Source: Ulota crispa (lineage: Eukaryota > Streptophyta > Bryopsida > Orthotrichales > Orthotrichaceae). From it: 64,000 bases of DNA. Made by a program: the position numbers and the translations under genes. Under the pieces are notes generated by a model. That model ran no database searches and had not been told where the DNA came from. It saw nothing but the letters and a program-made list of their open reading frames with translations. Below are positions 36,087 to 48,439 of the stretch, in pieces (the first letter of the stretch is position 1; each line of letters starts with the position of its first letter). The stretch lies in NCBI GenBank assembly GCA_963920765.1, contig OY987243.1, forward strand, positions 16,492,001 to 16,556,000, written 5' to 3'.

Positions 36087-37667
36087 TTAAATGGTAAATG
36101 CTTATAAATCCATTAAATAAGAGTAAAATATTTTTGAATGTTTGACCGTATGAAAAATTACTAATCATCAAGATTTTTGTTTTCTCTTTTGCAGCAAACT
36201 TCACCAAAGTTACAAAAATATCATTTTATAACACATCTATGTGTTGCCTTTACCCCTTATGTGTTTAGGGGTTAAAGACATCTTGTAATTTGAGCACATG
36301 AGTTCAAAAAGCAACTACTATAGAACAAAGGGTGCTTACATGAGTTCTTAAAAGCGTGCAAGCACCCATTCCATATTCTAATAGTCAAATTATGATTGAA
36401 ATCACATCTTCATTTACTTTGGTATGATGTAGATTCATATTTTACTCAAATACAAATCTCAACACAATTATGACCAATAAATATAGTTAAGTCTCTACAC
36501 TTATGCTTACACAAAAACAATTTTTGAACATAATAATTGTGATCCGTTTAAAAAACTTTCTGCACTATTTTTGGCAATTCTACACGAGCAGTTCTAAATA
36601 CCCAAATAAAATTTGAACCTCCTACCTTAATTTCTATAAGCATTGAGCATGTTTGCCTTTTCTACACTGCAATTTGCAAAGTATAATTGATGCATTGATG
36701 ATTACAACATTGTTTCATGCAATTATTGTTAGTTTTGTACCTCTTTCAATAGTGACATAGCTAGTTTATATTAGTCACAAAAGCCTAAGGTCACCACTGC
36801 AACGAACTGTTTACAGAGATAATAGCACACATTTTGAGATTTAAAAACTAAAGAAAAATTCTTAAGAAAATGGCTTCGAAGACACACTACCTCAATGATG
36901 AGCAAGAATTGGCTATCAATACAAAGTCAACCAATCAAAACAACAAAAAAACACAATGAGATTTGAAACCACCAAATATAAACTCGGCCAAAGTTTCGAA
37001 TAGATAAATTATGGGCAACATTTGGTGCATGCATATGAAAACCGGTTGAAAATGATAAATGTCAAATTTTAGTTGGAAGTTTAGAATGTACATGAACGTT
37101 TCCTTACCTTACATAAGCTATAATCAAATTAGAATACCTTACATAAGCTATAATCAAATTATAATAAATTACAAAAGACAAAAATATAATACTTAATATG
37201 ATTTGCAAGTCATACAACTGAATAGGTTGGTTTATAGCAGACACGTCAATGTGAGGCTAAGGTGGAAAATTTTTGCATTTTTTACAAACAAGGAATATAA
37301 TAAAAAATTACTCCTATTTTGACGTTGCACAATAGTATCCTCTTTTGTGGTTCTAAATTAAAACAAATGGTAAATATCTAAATAATCACACTTTTGTGGC
37401 AGGTGAAAAACCAGAGCTTTCCCACCCTACCCCCAAATCAAAGTAAGCTATGTGCAGTAAACTGAGCCTAACTAAATCTCTTTTTTTGCAAAATCTCCAC
37501 TAACGCAAAACAAAAGGGACAACCCCAGACTCGGAACCTCCTTCTTTTAACTCAACTGTAACCATAAGCTACTAGTTTCAGATTCATGAACTTCTCATGA
37601 GGCAGCTGTTTGAGATTGCAGATAGCTACTAAGAAAATAAAATTGCCAAGATAATTTCAAACCGCCA
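36087..37667. other. intergenic with one further orphan TTAA-type end
   Basis: At 36271 the sequence TTATGTGTTTAGGGG is followed by TTAA, a right end without a visible left end. The rest is AT-rich and empty of supported features. Confidence 0.35.
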
Positions 37668-38548
37668 GTACCCTCAAGAAAGTCTTGTAACCCCTTTATG
37701 AAGCCTTGCAAAATTTTCTCCTTTATTTCTTTTGTAAAAGTGATTCTATCAAAACTATCCTATCAAATGTATTGCTCTATAGAACCTTCATCAACATATG
37801 AAATGTCAATGTCTAAAAATAAAAACTCTATTTTTGGTGAATTATTTTATTTTATTTTCTTGGCTTCACATGAAAATCAATTGAAAAATATATGTGATGA
37901 TTTTTTAACATTTGATTGCATAAACATGTAGGAAATGTTATTGTTCACATCTTTTGTATATCAAAGATGCACACTATGTAGGTAGAATTTTCCTCTATGT
38001 GGCTATAAAGATTATAACTTGTTTTCTGATTTTCTTTCATAAAAATTTGAGGCTAAAGAAGTCAAACTAGTGTTGTAGTAGGCTTCTATATTTCTAAAGC
38101 TTTCTAATGATACCTTATTTGACTATGTTTGTTCAACTTTTAGCTTATTATAACATGAGTCTGATTTCCATAGCCTCAAATTTGTATAAAAGAAAATTAG
38201 AAAACACGTTATAGCCACATAGAGGAAAAATCTTCCTACATAGTGTGCATCTTTGATATACAAAAAATGTGAACAATAACATTTCCTACATATTTATGCA
38301 ATCAAATGTTAAAAAATCATCACATATATTTTTCAATTGATTTTTATGTGAAGGCAAGAAAATAAAATAAAATAATTCACCAAAAATAAAGTTTTTATTT
38401 TTAAACATTGATATTTCATATGTTGATGAAGGTTCTATAAAGCAATACATTTGATAGGATAGTTTTGATAAAATCACTTTTATAAAGGAAATAAAAGGAG
38501 AAAATTTGCAAGATTTCATAAAGGGGTTACAAGATTTTCTTGAGGGTA
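37668..38548. repeat. large near-perfect palindrome (arms of about 410-425 bp)
   Basis: The left arm (37668 to about 38092) and right arm (about 38141-38548) are complementary at high identity with a loop near 50 bp. Both arms read the same 77-codon frame outward-in (ICDDFLTFDCINM at the inner end) with about ten differences, which reflects arm identity and not necessarily a gene. The outer ends CAGTACCCTCAAGAAA resemble the CAGTACCCTAAAGAAAG ends of the elements at 7313 and 12418, so this is probably a fold-back transposon. A transcript across it would form long double-stranded RNA. Confidence 0.85.
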
Positions 38549-39138
38549 CTGTACAATTGGTTAATTTTGAGCGCAGGTAAGCTTACATAATGTCATTGTT
38601 TTGACACCTTTCCATAAAAACATTATGACACTCCTTTTAACTATGTTTTTCAGCATAAATTTTAACACTCTCTTGAACATTCATTTACCAAAAATTGAAA
38701 TATTCTTCATGACATCTGATTGGACATTACGGAATACTTCGGGACTTTTACATAATATTTTATTGACACTTTAATGTTTAAAATTTGTCGTATGAAGAAC
38801 ATCATCATTTCTCGATAGCGATTGGCTCTCACTGTGTTCATGCCAAGTCCAAAAGTTGCTTGACTCTTCAAGCACCAAGGGTCACATCTCTTTCGCCAAA
38901 TCTCGTCACGAACGTGCAGTTATGAAGAAAGAGATTTGCAATTTCTTCGACCCCGCTACCATGATCGAAGCCAGCGTGCCCGAAGTCTCACCATTCCTTC
39001 TCAGAATTAGGTCAGAATTAGGTCAAAATTCGGACAGAATTAGGGCTCAGAATCAGGGATTAGAATTAGGTCAGAATTAGGGTTCAGAATTAGGTCAAGA
39101 AGTAGAAGAAGAAGAAGAAGCAGGAGGAGTGAGTGGCG
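38549..39138. other. upstream region of the 116-codon gene
   Basis: A run of AGAATTAGGTC / AGAATTAGGG-like units (38999-39100) followed by a GAA tract (39101-39120) leads directly to the start codon. It probably includes the leader. Confidence 0.4.
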
Positions 39139-39489
39139 ATGGTGAGACCGGGTGGCGGAGTGCTGAACAAGGGCGCGGCTCCGCGCAACACGCGGCACTT
39201 CGGACGGCAATTTTACGATCCTCGGGAGAGATTGCCAGAGCCGCCGGAAGCGACAGGATTTCTGCGAGCGCGCCTCATTTACAGGTACCCTCGGCCATGG
39301 AAAACGCAGGACCCGGAGGTGTGGCGCCACCCCGACTATCTGCTCCCGCCCATTTACCAGCCACAGTACCCGCCTCACGATCAGTTCTTCACGCATCTCT
39401 GCTTCACCCGGGACCACGTGGACAGAAAACAGCCTGACATCGTTCTGGTCAACCCTCACCTTGCCAGACCCCGACCTGGCACCAAATAA
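39139..39489 (+). CDS. unrecognised 116-residue Pro/Arg/His-rich protein
   Basis: A single-exon frame from an ATG in good context (GCGATGGTG), GC-rich and with coherent codon use, unlike the AT-rich surroundings. The protein starts MVRPGGGVLNKGAAPRNTRH and contains RARLIYRYPRPWKTQDPEVW and LLPPIYQPQYPPHDQFFTHL, with many aromatic, Pro and Arg residues. There is no transmembrane segment, no obvious motif and no clear signal peptide. It resembles small mitochondrial or ribosome-associated plant proteins in composition only; I do not recognise the family. The in-frame GTG six bases upstream is not needed. Confidence 0.6.
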   Translation: MVRPGGGVLNKGAAPRNTRHFGRQFYDPRERLPEPPEATGFLRARLIYRYPRPWKTQDPEVWRHPDYLLPPIYQPQYPPHDQFFTHLCFTRDHVDRKQPDIVLVNPHLARPRPGTK

Positions 39490-39947
39490 GTTAGGATCCA
39501 TTCACGGACCGTCGTTCAAAGCCTGCAGCACTGGTATGATCCTATTCGTGCCAATTTCATTTTTATCATTGTCTCTAACCAAGCTTGGGTTTTCTCATCA
39601 ACCCTCATCATCACCCTTTCCGAGAATGGAGTGCAGCCTGTGTGTAGGACATTAAAAAATCGGAGAGGGTAAGACGGTCGCGTTCGTTATAATGGCGTGA
39701 TTTTCAGAACGAAATGAGCAAAGTTCTGAATTCAGAACTGATATAAAATCTAGGGTTCCAGATGCCGGTTTCTGGAAAAACGCCAATCTCTTGACGTATA
39801 GCTGTTGTAAACTGTACAGTACAGTGATGCAGAGTGAATCCTGTGATCAAATAGGTCGATTTATACAAGGTTTGTCTGGGATTTTCTCTGATTTGTGACA
39901 TAAGTTACCGATATTTTTAGGGCAAGTAATATCTGTCCCTTCCGTCA
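39490..39947. other. 3' region of the 116-codon gene, otherwise empty
   Basis: A TGTACAGTACAGTG motif at about 39814 recalls the ends of CAGTACCC-type elements. No gene is seen. Confidence 0.35.
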
Positions 39948-39951
39948 TTAA

Positions 39952-40870
39952 CCCTTTAGAGATCACCGAACCATATTTTGGTTCATATTTTGGTTCAGGA
40001 GAGTGGTTTTTGGTTTATAGAGTAAAATCATTCAACAATTTGGAAACCGGTTTTGAAGAATGCTAGTGCTCACAAGAATTTTGCATCCACCCAAATAAAA
40101 AACAATGAAATCACGCATGTGAGTTGATAAATAATGATGTTTATATGGCATGGCCTCAAAATATGTATCCATGTTTGGTCAAAGATGGATCAAAGCAACA
40201 ACACAATACATCAAACATCCAATTAGAATGTCAAATTTCAATTGTGAGGTACTAAAATTTTTCAAATTGCTCAAGAAATATGCTTGTATTGTTTCTCTAT
40301 ATAGTAGTAGTATAATTGTAATATTTGAAGGTCTATTGAAATGGTGTTATCATTTCATCTTTAAAACTTGTCATCCTACATTTAGGGCCAATTCTTGATT
40401 GTTTTCACCAATCAGATTTTCCATAGCATTTATCAAGTTTTTTGTAAAATTGTTTTAGGGTAGCAAATAAAGTGGGATTTTTGACCCTTTTTGTCCACTT
40501 GGCTACACCTTGTGATTGTTGTTTTTGTCCATTTTGTGTGAAACTAGTCTCATTGGAAAGGTGAGAAACTTTGCTTTCTAGAAATATAAGGCTCTTCGCA
40601 AACAAAGCTTGTATGAAGTAGTAAGATCCAAAACCACACAAGCACAAAAACTAGAGATTTTTCCACCTACAACTCGCTCAATCATTATAATATTTCACCT
40701 CCAACGGTAGATCTAGTTGAAATTTTGATACTTTATAGTAAACAAGGTGTCCTTCACATTTGTACGGTTGGATTATTGAAATTATGTCCATATTTGATTC
40801 AATCACACATCCAAGTTTACTACCCTGGTTTCTAATGGATTTTGTGAAAATGTGTGTGGTCTTCAAAGGG
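39952..40870 (+). mobile_element. TTAA-bounded element, family P, copy 1 (919 bp)
   Basis: Left flank TTAA (39948-39951); the right flank reads TTCC where it joins the next element. Ends CCCTTTAGAGATCACC and, in complement, CCCTTTGAAGACCAC. Palindrome GAACCATATTTTGGTTC at the left end. Homologous over its length to 48902-49883 (same orientation) and 55707-56614 (inverted). Confidence 0.85.
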
Positions 40871-40872
40871 TT

Positions 40873-41274
40873 CCCTAAATGTCCAAAAGGACAAATTTTT
40901 GTCCCTCAATGACCAAAAAAAAAAAAAAAAGAAAAAAAAAAACTCTTGTAGGATGGGGAAAAGTCGTGTTTCATTTGATTACTTTTCAAAAAGTGATCAT
41001 AAACACATGGCCCATTATGGAAGGCAAAAGAATAGTCTCACCAATGAACTCAAATTTTTAGGTAACCCATATTGTGAGAAAAATCACTGGCATAGTGTTG
41101 GGTCACAAACACAATGCTAGGTCCCTTCTTGCAATTCTCAAGAGTCATGAGGGCACTATGCATAGTTGACTTTTGCATCTTTTGGAAACAATATTAGAAT
41201 GGGTGGGCACTAGTCACATTATTGTATAACTACTATAGAAGGGCAGTCACAATGACTAGCCTAGCATTTAGGGA
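40873..41274. mobile_element. TTAA-type element abutting family-P copy 1
   Basis: Starts CCCTAAATGTCC directly after the neighbour's end and finishes GCATTTAGGGA before TTAA (41275-41278). Palindromes GTCCAAAAGGAC (left) and AGTCACAATGACT (right) sit just inside the ends. It contains a poly(A)-rich tract at 40915-40940. Confidence 0.6.
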
Positions 41275-41278
41275 TTAA

Positions 41279-41498
41279 CCCTTGAACTTCTGAGTGTGCT
41301 GCTGCGACTATGAGGTGTTTTTCTTGTATTTGGTATAGATTCACACCTTTATTACATTTGAGATCAACAAAGAAGTTGAAAAATACACCAAGCAATCTTA
41401 GTGAGCTATTTGAGATCCCATATTAAAACTTCTCTTTGGTAGCAAATGCCAACTATACGACAACTTATATACTAAAATGCCCTACTGTCATTTAAGGG
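41279..41498. mobile_element. short TTAA-bounded element (220 bp)
   Basis: TTAA on both sides (41275-41278, shared with the preceding element, and 41499-41502). Ends CCCTTGAACT and CCCTTAAATG (complement) are only partly alike, and I see no subterminal palindrome, so this call is weaker. Confidence 0.45.
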
Positions 41499-41502
41499 TT
41501 AA

Positions 41503-42353
41503 GTCGATTAGCTAGAGCAGTTTCAGTAGCAGTGGAACATACAAAGAGAAATATATGATTTCTAGTAGCGTGTAGGAATAGAATTTCAATATTGTCAAGC
41601 TCAATGTACCCTAGTGCACTTCAAACATGTGATCCGTGTATACTAATGAGATAGTGGAGATGGAAGTTACCGTGGATTTTTAGAGCTGAAAGAGTTCCTT
41701 TGTCAGTCCGGAGGATTCCGTGTATCGTAGTGACGTCTACTTAATTTTATCCCAATTCAGATGCGTTTGCTTCTCTTTGCTCCTTTCTGCTGGCAAGTCA
41801 AACCCCAATATCTTTGCTTTCTTTCTTGGCTCTGAACCAAAGTTTTGGGGAGGAGTGAACACAAGGCTACATCTACAATGGAGTGGGAAACTCAAGATTT
41901 TCCTATATACGAGCTTTGTAACGTAATGTAATTTACCGTGTGTACTTCCTACAAGTGCATGATTGGGTTCCAATGTAAATGTGTCTCCTTTTTTGTAGTT
42001 GTGCAAGTCCCGACTTCCAAACAGCAAAACCAATTACACAAATGCAAGTTGAAACACACACTTTAACTGTACTGAATATTGCGTGTAGGTCACACTAATT
42101 TCTTGACATTCTACGCTGTATAAATATTTACTAATACTTTGGTAATTTTCATGAATAAATACTGCAATAATTTTTTTTAAAGGTCCATGCAACAGATACA
42201 ATGTTGCAAAAGAAACAATGTGAAATCCTAAGATCTAGATAGTTGCATATGCCTATGAAGTCAACCTAAATGCAATATTCAATGTAGTTTATCTAGTTGG
42301 CAGTTTCTTGCTAGTCACAAGTCCATAGTCAATCTGATTTCTGAAATCACTCT
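41503..42353. other. intergenic between TTAA-type elements
   Basis: No supported feature. Frames at 41720-42033 on both strands are unconvincing. Confidence 0.35.
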
Positions 42354-42357
42354 TTAA

Positions 42358-45300
42358 CCCTTTAACACTTGGTCGACCACTATATGGTCAGTTTTGGATA
42401 TTTTGGGGGTGCAGCGTGAGTTTGACAAGGAATTTGGGGATAAGTAAAGGGGGACATGTATAGATAATTTCAAGGGGCATGGAATGGAATAATAAGCATG
42501 GGCATATGGGCTGCCATGTGGCCAGGAGATTCAGGAAAGTGGAGAGGGGTGGATGAAAATATAGCAAAGAATGGAGAAAGAGAAGCTTGGGTCGTAAAGA
42601 ATGGGTTTTCTACGATTTTATTAGGTGGTTGGGGCTGTCAGCGTGGGCCAAGGGGTATTGCAAACTCTCTTTGTGAACGTGTAAGTTTAGGAGTCTACGT
42701 TTGCAAACCCGTCGCCATCATCGTAGAGGTCATAGGCGGGAAAGCTGAGTCTGCCTTCAGCGCGGTTGCGGGAAACAGGAATCCGCGAGTCTTCCTACGT
42801 TTAGGTGTTCCGAATTTCAAACGCAATGCAAGAGGGTGCAACCAAAATTCGTGTTTGTATTTGAGATTGGGCGTTTAACACCGCCTCAAGGGATTGCGAA
42901 GGAGCCTTCTAACTCTGTTAGGGTTATTGAACTAATTGGAGGAACACATTTGGGGTGTCCGTTGCAATTTGGGAGTAGTTGGAAGGGGACAGAGACATTT
43001 GTATGTAAGCGCCGGCGTTTTGTGTTGTTCCTTGTTGTGCATTTAAGCCTGCAGAATCAAGCTTGCTAACGTGGCAAAGAAGTGAAGCCCGCCGCCCATA
43101 ACCACCGCTGCATTGTTCGAGATTTGATTGCGAAGATTTCAGGGTGCCGAGTGCGTTTACTATTGGCTTCCTTGGGTTTAGGAAAATGGTGGCTTCAGCA
43201 GCACAACCATGGCGGCGTTGCGATGGGTATGTCTGGCTAAAACCGCCGACTCCTCCCGAATTTTTGCATACAGTTGCTATTTTGGAGAACTGGGCAAGGA
43301 ACTTGGGCTTATCATCAGCAAAGCTCGAGGTCCTTGTGGGGTTTCTTGGTCGCATGTACTGGCTTTTGCTTCCAATTCCTCCCCAAGGGTACGATGTGCT
43401 AGAAAATTTGCGTGGGGCCCAATTACGTTACCTATTCTATTGTCACTATGCGAGGCTATTGAGCTGGAGTACACGACGCAAAGAAGGCAACCAAAATGGA
43501 TTTCCAGCGGAGCTTCATGTCGATTTGCGAGAATGTGTCTTTTTGTGATGTTGTCGTCCATGGGTTGGCACCTGCGCATGGAGCTACTCACGGTGAAGAA
43601 CCACTCGCACTGCAGGGGGGGCCTTCCAACGACACACGGTTGTTGTCGACGTGTGCAGAAGCTGGTGCTGTAATGACTCCTTCGCTCAATGTTGGAAGGA
43701 CCGGTGAGGAGCATGGGCAGAAGACAATGCGACAAGGCAGTGTTGCAACCAAGCCAAAGCAAAAGTATGTTTGCAAGCCTAAAGTTTGTGTTGGGGAGAT
43801 TCGCAGTGACGGGATAGAGACATTGCCATCTTTGCCGAAGCAGAAGCGCAAATACACACGTAAGAATTTGGATGGAGCAACGGCAATATTTGGTGCTGGC
43901 ATGGAGATACTAAACGTAGTCGAGAGCAAGCTAACCAACCTGCATGGTGGGGCAGCCGGCCATGGTCGAGGAAGAGGTAGAGGGCAAGGAAGAGGTGGGG
44001 GTCGTAAAGGAAGGGGTCATGGAGGACAAGGTCAAAAAAACATTCGGGCCAGTGATCTGCACAGCTCAATTAGCGACAGCGACAATCCAACACTAACGCC
44101 AACAGTTTCTACCAATCCACTCCCACAAATTACTAGGTCCAATTCTGGGGCACTGAGGTGTGTTCGGGTTGTCCTACGATCTCCTTTGGGGTGGAGAGTC
44201 CATTGATGTTCCTTGTCCATTTGTTGTGGGCACTGTCTTAGGCATTGAAATTGGGTTGGATGGGACCAAATTGCTAGAGGTGGACTTTGGGCCTGACCTC
44301 AACATCCAACTATTATTGCGCAATGTCTGCAAGGATATCAACTTCACGAGTACAAATGCTGCCCATGTATCCTCGGGAGAAGGGGTCTTGCATGCTGTAG
44401 CGAGGCCTGATTCTCCAGCACTATCAACTAGCGGTATCCATCAGGTGAGAACTCCCACACTAGTTGTCTTCTTGTTTGCAATGGACTTGTAATTATCGCG
44501 TATGCTTATTATGCCTTCATCCATGTCTAGTCATGACTGTTTCAAGCATCTTACTGAAATTCAAACGGCCCTCCGTGGGCACAAAACAAAGTGTACATGC
44601 AAAGAAACTGCCGAGGGAGAGGATGTCATACCTTTGTGACATTGAACTCCATCGCTTTATCTTTATACTGCAAAAATCAGAACACTGAAAGAACATATGT
44701 ATTAGACTTAGCTCATACTTTTGTAGACCATGTTACACCTAGAGTACTCATTCATTGCCAACGCTTGAGCATTTAGATTCACCTGCAATTCTAGATTCAT
44801 ATGCACGGTTTTGCATTTGACGATGAAAAGCTGTGGAAGAATGCAGCGTGCATCTCAATGGATGCACGTCAAAATTGAATTCAATTGGTACTTGCAGGTG
44901 CTTCTCTCGAGACAAGTACCGCGTCGCAATATGGTGCATGTGGGGCCGGTAATCTTCGGCAACGGTGTCCATAGCCGGCTGGTTCATTGAATGCACACGA
45001 TCCTTGACATATTCCAACAAGATCCACGCTCTTGTAGGTGTATGACAGTGCTAGTTTTCATTTCAGTGACTTCCAATGAAACATCACACTCTTCTAACTT
45101 TCAGTTAGTGTGGCACGATCTCCTTTGCACTGGGAATGAAACCCCCCTAAATTCCACCATCTATGGCTAGTCACGCACCGCTCTCAATGGCCTTGTATTT
45201 CAGGTTTGCCTCCATGTCCTTGTCATTTCATTATGATGACTGTAGGATCCCAGTACTCTGCTCTGCATTTCTTGGCCCACCATATCTAGAATGGCTTCTT

Positions 45301-48300
45301 TGTTGCACGTGAAGTATGTTTTTCCTATACATAAGTTCTGGCTATGAGATTTGTGCTTGTATTTTCCAATTCTGGTTGTTCATTTGTTGCAATTCAATGT
45401 TACAGGAGAAAGAGCCTTGCATCATGGGGGGCATTGCTTGTGGAGGGTGGAAGTTACCAGATAGTGATTTGGATCATGACTAGGACCTAGCCCTCTTGGA
45501 TGTGAGCAGTGAGCATGGCTCCATCTCAAGTGGGGCAAGCTCTTTTGATATGCTTGAAGTCCCCCTTGCCATACTAGGTGAATTGGGAGTTTACCCCGCA
45601 GGACCTGAACCTCAGAGCTGTAGCCTAGAGGAGAAGTACTCAGATACAAACTAGCATGCTCAAGCGTGGTCTCTCCTACAGTGTGAAACATTCACATAGA
45701 AGGCACCAGGCCCTAGTGAGCATCTCCCTCCCGACACTCTAATGGGACCAATTGAGTACTTTGGTCTCTTCTGGGATGAGACGTTGTAGCGGAAGATAGC
45801 ACGAGAGAGTAACGAGTACGCTGACTTCATCGATCCTGAGACCAAGAAACAAAAGGGTGGTGACTCTGCGGCCAGACACATCACGTTAACGGAGTTGAGA
45901 CAATTTACTAGCATTTGTTGTCTCATGGGAGTTAGAAGACAACCGAGTATTAGGGATTACTGGCAAAGGGGACATGGAACTTTATATTGTGAGGATGTAG
46001 CGAGCACCATGCCTCGTTGGCAATTCAAATACATTTTACGTTATTTGCACATGACTTCGAGGTCTGCTTTTGTCACTTGCAAAGACAGCCCTCAGTATGA
46101 CCCGATTGGCAAGTGCCAATGGATTCTAGAGCATGTGCAGGCTAAGTTTCAGCAATATTGGAATCTCACTCCATATCTCACAGTTGATGAATGCATGGTG
46201 GTTTACAATGGACGTTTCTGCTCCTTCAAGCAGTACCTTTCCGCAAAGCCGATAAAACATGGCATCAAAATTTGGGCGATGGCGTGCTCTGTCACTAGTT
46301 ACGTATACAAAAGAGATATATGTTGGCAAAGACAACGGGCATGTTGGAGGATTAGCACTTGAGCACATCAGCATGGCTGGGCAGGTTGTGACTCGATTGA
46401 CGGCTGGTCTAGAAGGGCACTGGTACACTATCATTTGTGATAATTTCTTCACTTCCCCTTACCTTTTTGACAACTTGCTTGCTCATGGATTCTACGCCGT
46501 GGGTACTGCTTGCAGGCAACAAAAAGGTTCTCCGACAAGCCTTAGCATTGTGGGTGAGCAACCCCACGGAGCACTCCATATTTGAATTCACAGAGATAGG
46601 AGGATGGTTGCCATCCTTTGGCAAGATACAAAACCAGTCTAATTCTTATCCACGGCTGCTGATCCTATGGTTCCAAGTGGAGTTGTGGCGGGCAGAGTGT
46701 CAAGGCAAAGACTTGCAGAGGTCCCAACATCCCCAATCCAGATTCTCTACTCATAGAAGATAGGCGGAGTTGACATAGCTGATCAAAACTGGTCCTACTA
46801 TAGTGTGCAAATAGCAACAAGAAGTGGTGGCATCACGTGTTCTTCTTCTGTCTTGACACGTCAATCGCTAATGCGTTTACCATTCACAAAGAGACTTCCA
46901 AGAGGTTGGCGACTAAACCCATGACTCATAAAGAATTCTAGCTTCATGTGGCTTACGGGCTTATGGGACGCCCTTACCGGGTAGATTGTGGAGGGCGCAG
47001 TTAAAAATCCAGGCGGAAGCTCCCGCCTCAACAAATTTGGTTGGTGTTGTGCCACTTCCTTGAAAAGACTACGTTGCGCCGCGTGTGCTGTGTCTGTAAG
47101 CGCATGACCTTCTCAATCTGCCGGCAATGCGATGGGGTTTGCCTCTACACTTTGGGGGACTGTTTCCAGTCTTTCCACTCCTCGGACCCATTGTTGTAGC
47201 CTTCCTTGCAAGTATTCATGATCACAAGTGAGTGACTATTGTAAGTATTTGTCGCAATATTTGATTGATCAGTGAACAGGAGAAGCGCTAGGCCCGTACA
47301 TTCACGGTCCCTCTTACACCATTGATGTTTACCAAGTTGTTTCCTAAGCATGGATATGTGTACGATTTTGTAGGGTTGGTTCACGAATCTGGACGAAGTG
47401 GGTGACGTCAACGAGCGCTTCTAGAGCCGACCCTGTCGTCTCAAAACTTAGAGGAGGTTTTTGAATTTCTTGTTTTATGCTTTGTATGTGCATGGGCAAT
47501 TGTGTCTTTCCATTTCACACGGTGAATGCAAGCAGACACCATTGTCAATGAACGGGGAAGCACCAAAGCCGCTAATGTAAACGGCAGTGACCTAAACTAC
47601 AGGATCCAATAGGCCTGCAGTGTACACCGTGAATTGAACTATCTTATAAGCTAAATTAGCCTCCCCTTCAAGTTATGTGGAGGACTGGTTTTTTTCCATG
47701 GTAGTAGTCGTGCAGTTTTGGGTGAAGTTGATGTGTGCAAGATCATTGAAGGAGGTCTGCTCAGGAGCGGCATCCCCCTGTTCTTTTCTTTTGTTGTGTT
47801 TGATTGTGCAAGTGTAACACGCCTAAGACGCAAATGTCTTGTGCAAGTTTGTGAGTGCTGATATGTTCATGAGAGCATGTTGAGTTCATTCATTCATTTC
47901 CACCTCTAAACCCTAGTGCGTAAAACTGCATCAAGAAACTGTAATTGTAAGTCTAGGACATGAGACCGAACATCCCATTTGAGGCGCAACCCCTGGGGCA
48001 GGAAATAAATCGTTAAGTTGAGCTGAAGCCATGGGCTCCCGTAGCAACGCAATCCATGAATTCCTAGGGAGCTCCATGCTAGCGTTCCCTAAACCCTGCC
48101 AGGACCCTGCCATTTCACCTGCCACTCATAATGAAGCAAAAAGATTGCCCACGTGGTCCTATAAGAAGCCAAAAGACAAACTCGTAAAAAATTACATACT
48201 GAAACCGTAGTAACTGCACCGTATGTATATGGAAATTTGTACATGTAGTAGAAAAGTTGTTTTAGATTGTACAAAACTTTGAAAAAATTACGCCCACAAA

Positions 48301-48435
48301 TAACCCAATGAATAACATGTCAATCGGTACGGTTGGATTTTTGGTAGCCCTTACTATTCAATTGTAAACACAATTTCCCCAGATGTGATGATACACCCTC
48401 GCCCACCCCTCAGATCGACCACGGTTGTTAAAGGG
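42358..48435 (+). mobile_element. piggyBac element, about 6.1 kb, transposase broken
   Basis: Exact TTAA on both sides (42354-42357 and 48436-48439) and inverted ends CCCTTTAACACTTGGTCGAC and CCCTTTAACAACCGTGGTCG (complement). The left end carries the palindrome GACCACTATATGGTC. The interior encodes a piggyBac-type DDD transposase on the plus strand (about 43496-47190) in several frames. The element is longer than most animal piggyBacs, with roughly 1.1 kb of left and 1.2 kb of right non-coding DNA. Confidence 0.9.
43496..47190 (+). pseudogene. piggyBac-type transposase (DDE_Tnp_1_7), broken
   Basis: The N-terminal part (43496-44200) is hydrophilic, with KQKRKYTRKNLDG and a Gly/Arg tract GRGRGRGQGRGGGRKGRGHG; a following block (44160-44444) ends at a plausible GTGAGA donor. 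A matching acceptor lies at 45405. The core (about 45720-46880) shows family motifs: YLTVDECMVVYNGRFCSFKQ (first Asp, codon 46186), YTIICDNFFTSPYLFDNLL (second Asp, 46239 + 200, i.e. 46439) and GGVDIADQNWSYYS (third Asp, 46772), then KKWWHHVFFFCLDTSIANAF. The C-terminus is the cysteine-rich finger CCVCKRMTFSICRQC then CLYTLGDCFQSFHS. All three catalytic Asp codons persist, but there are at least four in-frame stops (45480-45790) and about three frame changes, so no active enzyme is expected. Confidence 0.85.
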
Positions 48436-48439
48436 TTAA

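Noticed and set aside
37698-38519. Two near-identical 77-codon frames in opposite directions
   Set aside because: They are the two arms of one palindrome; there is no evidence of a protein.
40915-40940. Poly(A)-rich tract as the tail of a retroposed sequence
   Set aside because: It lies inside a TTAA-type element and has no upstream retroposon body or target duplication.
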